Below are positions 15,322-19,271 of a stretch of DNA of 19,271 bases, piece by piece. The position numbers were made by a program, and so were the translations under genes. This DNA is from Nitrospirota bacterium (GTDB lineage Bacteria; Nitrospirota; Thermodesulfovibrionia; Thermodesulfovibrionales; SM23-35). Within the stretch, counting starts at the first letter, position 1. Each line of letters opens with the position of its first letter. Where the stretch lies: assembly GCA_016212245.1 (NCBI GenBank), contig JACRGU010000011.1, positions 1 to 19,271 of the forward strand. Direction: 5' to 3'. Below the pieces are notes generated by a model that was given only the letters and a program-made list of their open reading frames with translations, ran no database searches and was not told the origin of the DNA.

Positions 15322-16478
15322 CCTGTCATCTCCATTATTATCTCAGCAACCCTCTCTGAGGCCCTCATACCTGAAAATGGTCTTTTGATTAATCTATAAT
15401 AATTGAGCATCTCTTCTCTATAATGCATATCAAACATAATCTTTTTAAGCTCTTTTATTATATCTTCAGGATTAGCCCTGTGCTGCAGGAGTTCAGATAC
15501 AACCTCTCTGTCTGAAAGAAGATTGACTAACGATATATGTCTGACATCTACAATAAGCCTTCCGAACAGATAGGTCAAAGGAGAAAGTTTATATACTACA
15601 ACCATAGGGACTTCTAAGAATGCAGCCTGAAGGGTTGCTGTGCCTGAGGCAACAACCGCCATATCAGATGCAGCAAGTGCCTTTACTGTTTCACCTTTTT
15701 TAATGACCACACCTTCCTGCCTGAGTGCTTCAAGATAAAGACTATATCTTCCCTCATCTGTATCTGGAGTAAGGGGGATACAGAACTGGTAATCCTTTCC
15801 TGAATTTATTTCAGGATTATTTTTAAACTGCCTGACAACATCTATCATCAGAGGCAGGAGTCTCTTAAGTTCATGCGGCCTGCTTCCAGGGAGAAGGGAA
15901 AGGAGTGGCCGGTCTGGATCAAGACCTAAAGCAACTTTAAAGATAGTTCGGAGTTCGGAGTTCGGAGTTTGAAGCTCGCTCTCTATCTCTTCGAGTATCG
16001 GATGGCCGACAAACTCACATCTTACACCAGCCTTTCTGTATATCCCTTCTTCGAATGGGAGTATAACAGCCATTCTGTCCACAAGGCCTGCGATCTTTTT
16101 AACCCTGCCTTTTCGCCATGCCCATACCTGAGGGCTCACATAATATAATATCTTTATCCCGAGTGGCTTAGCTACCTCTGCTACCTTAATGTTGAAATCA
16201 GGATAGTCAATAAGGACGAGGATGTCAGGCATAAGATTTTTAATCGCTGTAACAGTCTTTTTGAATGCAGCCTTCACCTTCCTGTATGCTGAAAAAACCT
16301 CTACAATGCCGAAGGCATCTGATATACCCGAGATGAGTTCTACGCCTGCCTTATTCATCCTCTCACCACCAACACCCATTATATGCACATTAGGCATTTT
16401 ACTTTTCAGTGTTTTTGCGAGGAGTGAGCCATATAATTCACCCGAGCTTTCACCAGTAACTATCATTACAGTATTCAT
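15309..16478 (-). CDS. lpxB: Lipid-A-disaccharide synthase
   Basis: LpxB joins UDP-2,3-diacylglucosamine and lipid X to form the lipid A disaccharide at the inner membrane. The 389-residue protein opens with VMIVTGESSGELYGSLLAK and has the GVGGERM, LIDYPDFN, YYVSPQVWAWR, FEVGHP-type (EFVGHPI) and LLPGSRPHE motifs. VVASGTATLQAAFLEVPMVVVYK and the SLVNLLSDREVVSELLQ C-terminal block also follow. A heptad tract adds ESELQTPNSELRTIF between GHPI and LGLDPDRP. It is the first visible gene of the lipid A operon; earlier lpx genes are not in the window on this side, where an integron adjoins instead. Confidence 0.96.
   Translation of the reverse strand: MNTVMIVTGESSGELYGSLLAKTLKSKMPNVHIMGVGGERMNKAGVELISGISDAFGIVEVFSAYRKVKAAFKKTVTAIKNLMPDILVLIDYPDFNIKVAEVAKPLGIKILYYVSPQVWAWRKGRVKKIAGLVDRMAVILPFEEGIYRKAGVRCEFVGHPILEEIESELQTPNSELRTIFKVALGLDPDRPLLSLLPGSRPHELKRLLPLMIDVVRQFKNNPEINSGKDYQFCIPLTPDTDEGRYSLYLEALRQEGVVIKKGETVKALAASDMAVVASGTATLQAAFLEVPMVVVYKLSPLTYLFGRLIVDVRHISLVNLLSDREVVSELLQHRANPEDIIKELKKIMFDMHYREEMLNYYRLIKRPFSGMRASERVAEIIMEMTGWKQ
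15946..15973. repeat. Four tandem heptads inside lpxB
   Basis: GTTCGGA three times, then GTTTGAA, in perfect 7-bp register. They are translated on the minus strand as part of LQTPNSELRTIF in LpxB, just upstream in the protein of the conserved PGSRP block. Confidence 0.8.
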
Positions 16479-16716
16479 ATCTAAAAATTACCTAATTTTA
16501 TTTCAAAATCCAGTGATAAAAACCCTCTCTATATTGAGAGACCTGCCAATATATTACAACATTCCCTTCCTATCTTTCCCATTTCCGCTTAAGACACCTC
16601 TCCGCTCTTGGCCGTAGATAATCCTTGCCAGGCTCAAATAACTCCTTTACTATTTTTACTGCCCGCCGACCATATCTGCTGGTTATGGGCGGTAGCTTGC
16701 CCGCAAGAAGGGAGGA
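16479..16716. other. Intergenic region between integrase remnant and lpxB
   Basis: No gene is seen in these 238 bases. They contain a small inverted repeat CTCTC-TATATT-GAGAG about 50 nt upstream of lpxB, and a C/G-rich imperfect palindrome around 16658-16705 (GCCCGCCGACCATA and TATGGGCGG). They also contain the left half of an 11-bp inverted repeat whose right half overlaps the integrase remnant. No convincing promoter for lpxB was found, though one must lie here if lpxB begins the operon. Confidence 0.5.
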
Positions 16717-16723
16717 TTATCTA
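16615..16723. repeat. 11-bp inverted repeat TAGATAATCCT / AGGATTATCTA
   Basis: The left copy is at 16615-16625 and the right copy at 16713-16723, overlapping the stop of the integrase C-terminal remnant. They bracket a C/G-rich imperfect palindrome. The arrangement could be an old recombination or cassette-end structure; function is not clear. Confidence 0.45.
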
Positions 16724-16950
16724 TCCAGAGGACTCCTGACGCCCAAGATGTTTTTTGAAGCCACGTGGGTATAAATCATTGTCGTCTGAAGATTTCTGTG
16801 GCCCAGAAGTTCCTGAATCGTCCTGATGCCATAGCCCTTCTCAAGGAGATGAGTGGCAAAACTGTGTTGCAAGGTATGGGCTGAAGCATGTTTTGCGAGA
16901 CCGTCTTTCATCACTGCAATCTTGAGCGCGCCGGTATTGTCTTCGATCAT
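16717..16950 (-). pseudogene. C-terminal fragment of a second integron integrase
   Basis: The 77 residues AVMKDGLAKHASAHTLQHSF to RSPLDR match the last quarter of an IntI tyrosine recombinase: the HxxR box, LLGHRNLQTT and the nucleophile segment TTMIYTHV. The family Arg of HTLRH is Gln here (HTLQH), which should abolish activity. The N-terminal three quarters are absent. The ORF starts at an ATGA overlap with the end of the complete IntI C-terminal half, so it looks like a partial tandem duplication or a leftover of an older integrase. It is distinct in sequence from its neighbour, so it is not a recent copy. Confidence 0.8.
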
Positions 16951-17603
16951 GATTTCTGTTCCTTGTACAGCGCATCAAGGGGACTCTGGGGAGCGTTCGA
17001 CAGATTTCTTAACACATGCGTATATACCATAGTCGTTTCGACATTCTTGTGGCCGAGGAGGCTTTGCACCTCCCTTATGTTAACCCCACTCTGGAGAAGA
17101 TGCGTTGCAAAACTGTGACGGAGTGTATGAACTGAGGCATGCTTCGGTATGCCTGCTTTTCTCAACGCATTCCTTATCGAATCTTGTATCGCAGTGTCGC
17201 TGATATGGTGACGCCCGACCTTTCCACTCCGAGGGTCAACAGAGAGCTTAGACGATGGAAAGACATACTGCCATGCCCATTCCTTTGCAGCATGCGGGTA
17301 TTTGTGGCTCAACGCATCGGGCAGAAATACCTCTCCATAACCTTTAGCCAGATCATGCTCGTGCAAAACCTTTACTTCTTTCAGATGTTCGCGCAGCTTC
17401 TCTTTGACTGCCGACGGCAACACAGTTGAACGATCCCTGTCGCCTTTGCCGCTTCGGACAAATATGGTATCCGCATCAAAGTCAATGTCTTTCACTCTGA
17501 GTCGGGCAAGCTCCATAAGGCGCAACCCCGAGCCGTATAGCAGTTCGGCAATTAAAAGATTCCTGCCGGACATATGGGCAAACAGGCTTTTTACTTCATC
17601 CAC
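16947..17603 (-). CDS. intI: Integron integrase, catalytic C-terminal half (gene split by in-frame TAA)
   Basis: These 218 residues hold the whole tyrosine recombinase catalytic domain: Arg28 (GSGLR), His159 and Arg162 (HTLRH), His185 (LLGH) and nucleophile Tyr194 (MVYTH). Between them lies the IntI-specific insert HKYPHAAKEWAWQYVFPSSKLSVDPRSG (residues 100-127), which separates integron integrases from XerC/D and binds the attC hairpin. The frame follows directly, in phase, on the TAA at 17604-17606 that ends the N-terminal half; homologues read LPVV plus one residue plus DEV here. It could restart at the GTG at 17603, but no good ribosome site precedes it. Stop-codon readthrough would give a 435-residue IntI. 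Confidence 0.9.
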   Translation of the reverse strand: MDEVKSLFAHMSGRNLLIAELLYGSGLRLMELARLRVKDIDFDADTIFVRSGKGDRDRSTVLPSAVKEKLREHLKEVKVLHEHDLAKGYGEVFLPDALSHKYPHAAKEWAWQYVFPSSKLSVDPRSGKVGRHHISDTAIQDSIRNALRKAGIPKHASVHTLRHSFATHLLQSGVNIREVQSLLGHKNVETTMVYTHVLRNLSNAPQSPLDALYKEQKS

Positions 17604-18254
17604 TTAAAACACAACCGGCAGTTTCTGCCCCCTCTTTGCACGCACCGTGTTGCCAAGATCGCCGGTCTCTTTACCAAGTACATTGCGGAAAAGAAAAAGC
17701 AAGGCGTTGAATGCCTGATTTTGGGTTGAAGAAGAAACTTTTTGTTTTAAGGCAAGATAACTGATAAAGTTTCTGAAATCCTCTGCCGCTATATCGGATA
17801 TTTCTTTCTTCTTCCCTGTTTGCAGTGCATAGTTAAAGAATCGTTCTATCCATTGAAGATATGTCCTCTCTGTGCTGTACGAATAATGTTTCAGCCTAAT
17901 CAGACGATTAGTTTCCTTAAGTATTTCGGAAATATCATTTGAAGAAATTTCAGCAGAAAGCTGTGTACCTTCCTTTCCAAGATAATGAAAATAATAGAGT
18001 TTTATCGCATCGTCTGCCTGACGGGGTTGCCAATCGAGTATCTTTTCATCTGCCCGCAACATATTAAGGAACTCGATTACTGCTGATTCTTGATAACCAT
18101 CAGTAGAGATATCCCGTTTCCGGGCAAATGTTAGATATCGGCTAACCCAATAGGCTAAAAAAGGTATGTTTTTCTCAGAAGCCATGCTGCGGTCCAGAAG
18201 GAACTTCTGAAAGTCTGGAAGTATCTCATTCATGTCCATTGTCAATTTCCCCAT
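17604..18254 (-). CDS. intI: Integron integrase, N-terminal DNA-binding half
   Basis: These 216 residues contain an N-terminal extension (about 1-110: ILPDFQKFLLDRSMASEKNIPFLAYWVSRY, then DWQPRQADDAIKLYYFHYL) and the SAM-like core-binding domain (about 125-205: IRLKHYSYSTERTYLQWIERFFNYA). The end GNTVRAKRGQKLPVVF matches the linker into the catalytic domain of long IntI proteins. The frame then meets TAA at 17604-17606. It is transcribed away from the cassette array, as in other integrons. An alternative ATG lies at 18239 with GGGG upstream. If the stop is not suppressed, this half alone cannot recombine DNA. Confidence 0.88.
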   Translation of the reverse strand: MGKLTMDMNEILPDFQKFLLDRSMASEKNIPFLAYWVSRYLTFARKRDISTDGYQESAVIEFLNMLRADEKILDWQPRQADDAIKLYYFHYLGKEGTQLSAEISSNDISEILKETNRLIRLKHYSYSTERTYLQWIERFFNYALQTGKKKEISDIAAEDFRNFISYLALKQKVSSSTQNQAFNALLFLFRNVLGKETGDLGNTVRAKRGQKLPVVF

Positions 18255-18279
18255 ATTTTACCAGCCTTACTTTTTATCC

Positions 18280-18308
18280 ATATTACCATAAAATGCCATA
18301 AATGATAA
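18280..18308 (-). promoter_or_regulatory. Possible intI promoter
   Basis: On the minus strand TTATCA (18303-18308) and TAATAT (18280-18285) are 17 nt apart and lie 26 nt before the intI start. No LexA-like CTGT-N8-ACAG box was seen, so SOS control is not evident. Confidence 0.35.
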
Positions 18309-18412
18309 TTTAATTCTTTTTGTTTTTAAGGGATTTTTTCTTTTCAAGAGTTACAGAATGTGATATTATCATCTCTATGAATGACAAAAATACCTGCAGG
18401 GTATAGTAATTG
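18309..18412. other. Presumed attI region
   Basis: This AT-rich stretch lies between intI and the first cassette, where attI sits in integrons. The presumed insertion point is G/TAAGCG at 18412. A perfect 8-bp palindrome CCTGCAGG is at 18393-18400. Integrase-binding boxes of attI vary too much between integrons to be recognised here, so this is assigned by position only. Confidence 0.4.
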
Positions 18413-18440
18413 TAAGCGTCGCGCTGCGCGCGACGCTTAC
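18412..18440. repeat. Perfect 13-bp hairpin at the cassette-array start
   Basis: GTAAGCGTCGCGC (18412-18424) and GCGCGACGCTTAC (18428-18440) are perfect reverse complements with loop TGC. Both arms end in the R'-like box GTAAGCG, pointing in opposite directions. Confidence 0.85.
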
Positions 18441-18483
18441 GGCCGAGTTGAGCGGATAATATCCGCATAAACGAGTTGTTTTT
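18434..18483 (-). other. attC-like site in inverted orientation
   Basis: On the minus strand this reads CAACTCGTTTATGCGGATA, then TATCCGCTCAACTCGGCC, then GTAAGCG. It has the L''-L' pairing of an attC with a very short stem. It shares a perfect 17-bp inverted match (18439-18455 with 18649-18665) and an 11-bp one (18470-18480 with 18581-18591) with the normal attC downstream. Its R'' side (AAAAAC) is degenerate, so recombination here is doubtful. Confidence 0.55.
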
Positions 18484-18550
18484 CAGCGCTTTAAAAAGAA
18501 TAAATATAGATGAAAATAAAAACCTTAATAATTAAGATTAAAGCGCTGAA
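18482..18550. repeat. 13-bp inverted repeat inside cassette 1
   Basis: TTCAGCGCTTTAA (18482-18494) and TTAAAGCGCTGAA (18538-18550) are perfect reverse complements around a 43-bp AT-rich centre. They nest within the two opposed attC-like sites, so the whole of 18439-18665 is palindromic at several levels. No convincing gene lies inside. Confidence 0.75.
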
Positions 18551-18576
18551 AGCGCGTCGCGCGCTGACTCGCGCGC

Positions 18577-18670
18577 CGCTAACAACTCGTTCGAACGGTC
18601 GGCACTGCGCCTGCACCAAAGCCTCCGGCTTTTTGCATGCTCGTGCCGCCGCTCAACTCGGCCGTTATGC
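18577..18670 (+). other. attC site of cassette 1
   Basis: The site runs from R'' CGCTAAC (18577-18583) through L'' AACTCGTTCGAACGG to L' CCGCTCAACTCGGCC and R' GTTATGC (18664-18670). Folded, GTTCGAACGG pairs with the reverse complement of L' (GTTGAGCGG) leaving one extra C in L'', the unpaired base that gives attC sites their polarity. GGCAC/GTGCC and AAAGCC/GGCTTT stems continue inward. R'' CGCTAAC is complementary, bar one base, to GTAAGCG at 18412, which sets cassette 1 at about 18413-18664. Confidence 0.8.
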
Positions 18671-18707
18671 CTATGAAAATATTTATAAAAACAGTTAAAA
18701 TTTAAAT

Positions 18708-18938
18708 ATGCATTTCAAGATAAAAGGGGCAATTCGGGATATTGAAACCATTGCAACTGGACAGAGGATAAAAAATTTGAACAGATTAAATAAAATATAC
18801 GGAAAAGCAAACTGGAGAAAGTTAAAAGGCATTTGCCGCGTAGAACTGGAAGATGGTACTGTTCTTGAGGCAGAAGTGCATTGGTATGAGGGACACGGTA
18901 TCGGAAAGAAAGAGATAAAAATCAAAAGATATTTATGA
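18708..18938 (+). CDS. Cassette-borne small protein, gene A (unknown function)
   Basis: This 76-residue basic protein contains GQRIKNLNRLNKIYGKANWRKLKGICRVELEDGTVLEAEVHWYEGHGIGKKEIKIKRYL. The C-terminal half reads as short beta strands ending in a HWYEGHGIGKKEIK signature. I have the impression of similar small proteins in bacterial genomes next to a partner like gene B, but I cannot name a characterised family. It is inside the second integron cassette. Its ATG has no clear Shine-Dalgarno. Its stop overlaps an ATG (ATGA), though gene B probably starts 15 nt further on. A toxin-antitoxin role would fit a two-gene cassette but is only a guess. Confidence 0.7.
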   Translation: MHFKIKGAIRDIETIATGQRIKNLNRLNKIYGKANWRKLKGICRVELEDGTVLEAEVHWYEGHGIGKKEIKIKRYL

Positions 18939-18949
18939 GGAGACAAACT

Positions 18950-19171
18950 ATGAGAAGACATTTTATGATATGCGTAGATAATCGAGGTTATGAATCGTCA
19001 TTGGAGGCAAGAAAACTGTACGAAGTTTTGATTGACAGGGTGGCGGAAAAACATCATCAGATACGAGTCATTGATGAATCAGGCGAAGATTATTTGTATC
19101 CTGAAAAGTTCTTTGCTCCTGTGCGATTACCCCATAGTACAAAAGAAAAATTAGAATTAGTGACGGCATAA
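18950..19171 (+). CDS. Cassette-borne small protein, gene B (unknown function)
   Basis: This 73-residue protein reads RRHFMICVDNRGYESSLEARKLYEVLIDRVAEKHHQIRVIDESGEDYLYPEKFFAPVRLP. It is acidic to neutral, with a possible strand-helix-strand core. The ATG at 18950 is chosen over one at 18935 because GAGGAG lies 8 nt upstream. It forms a two-gene unit with gene A. Its stop codon lies within the R'' box GCATAAC (19166-19172) of the following attC, as is common for cassette genes. I do not know a function for it. Confidence 0.75.
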   Translation: MRRHFMICVDNRGYESSLEARKLYEVLIDRVAEKHHQIRVIDESGEDYLYPEKFFAPVRLPHSTKEKLELVTA

Positions 19172-19228
19172 CATTTCACTCCACAGGATGCGGCGAAACG
19201 ACCGCCGCACCTGTGAGTTTAGTCGATG
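19166..19228 (+). other. attC site of cassette 2
   Basis: R'' is GCATAAC (19166-19172), the exact complement of GTTATGC at the upstream cassette boundary (18664-18670), as expected for one cassette. The stem is ACT-c-CACAGG-a-TGCGGCG, loop AAACGAC, CGCCGCA-CCTGTG-AGT. The two unpaired bases (C at 19181, A at 19188) lie on the same arm, matching the extrahelical G and T of attC bottom strands. The R' box is imperfect (GTCGATG at 19222-19228), perhaps because the array ends or decays here. Confidence 0.7.
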
Positions 19229-19271
19229 GGGCGAAAATTAATATAATGTCACTGCCCACAATAACAACAAA

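Noticed and set aside
16947..18254. Integrase considered as XerC/XerD or a phage integrase
   Set aside because: The KYPHAAKEWAWQYVFPS insert before the HxxR box is specific to integron integrases, and attC sites lie divergently upstream.
18510..18698. 62-codon plus-strand ORF in cassette 1
   Set aside because: It reads through attC site 1 and palindromic DNA; the peptide is what attC sequences give when translated, and no ribosome site precedes it.
19178..19218. GC-rich hairpin considered as a rho-independent terminator
   Set aside because: There is no T-run, and the unpaired bases on one arm plus the matching R'' box fit attC better. Termination as a side effect is still possible.

Overview
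The window looks like a chromosomal segment of a Gram-negative (diderm) bacterium with moderate GC content. It carries lipid A/LPS core genes (lpxK, waaA, msbA, lpxB), MEP-pathway isoprenoid genes (ispD, ispF), a periplasmic HtrA protease, and a serA plus class V aminotransferase pair. Gene content, style and the kinds of dispersed repeats suggest Nitrospirota (Thermodesulfovibrio-like) or a deltaproteobacterial relative. That placement is inference only; there is no rRNA or marker phylogeny in the window.

Layout. (1) Positions 1-4687, minus strand: a tightly coupled unit reading class V aminotransferase > serA > purA > comF, with stop/start overlaps at two of the three junctions; comF runs off the left edge. 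(2) Positions 4926-8850, plus strand: htrA, a PIN/TRAM membrane protein, then ispD and ispF. A 160-bp element with long inverted-repeat ends lies before ispD. (3) Positions 8847-9248, minus strand: a YjbQ-family gene converging on ispF, followed by hairpin repeats. (4) Positions 9390-16478, minus strand: a lipid A operon lpxB > msbA > waaA > ... > lpxK. It is interrupted between waaA and lpxK by about 1.8 kb of accessory DNA: a small ORF, a PD-(D/E)XK-like nuclease fused to a membrane protein, and an MNT-HEPN pair whose HEPN is truncated. Two short stretches that look like 5' ends of hsdM flank the MNT-HEPN pair. (5) Positions 16615-19271: a chromosomal integron. An IntI-type integrase is split by one in-frame TAA and is followed by an extra C-terminal fragment. 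Divergently from it lies a short cassette array with attC sites. The first cassette has no convincing gene and contains an inverted attC; the second carries two small genes.

Two genome-wide habits stand out. Tandem 7-bp repeats of differing sequence occur in at least seven places. Several lie inside lpxB, waaA and lpxK or form the 3' end of ispD, so they are translated. Small GC-rich palindromes are also translated inside waaA, lpxK and the nuclease-like gene. The strongest candidate for an under-described system is the integron, with its stop-interrupted integrase, its palindromic first cassette and its two-gene second cassette, whose boundaries can be read from complementary R'' and R' boxes.
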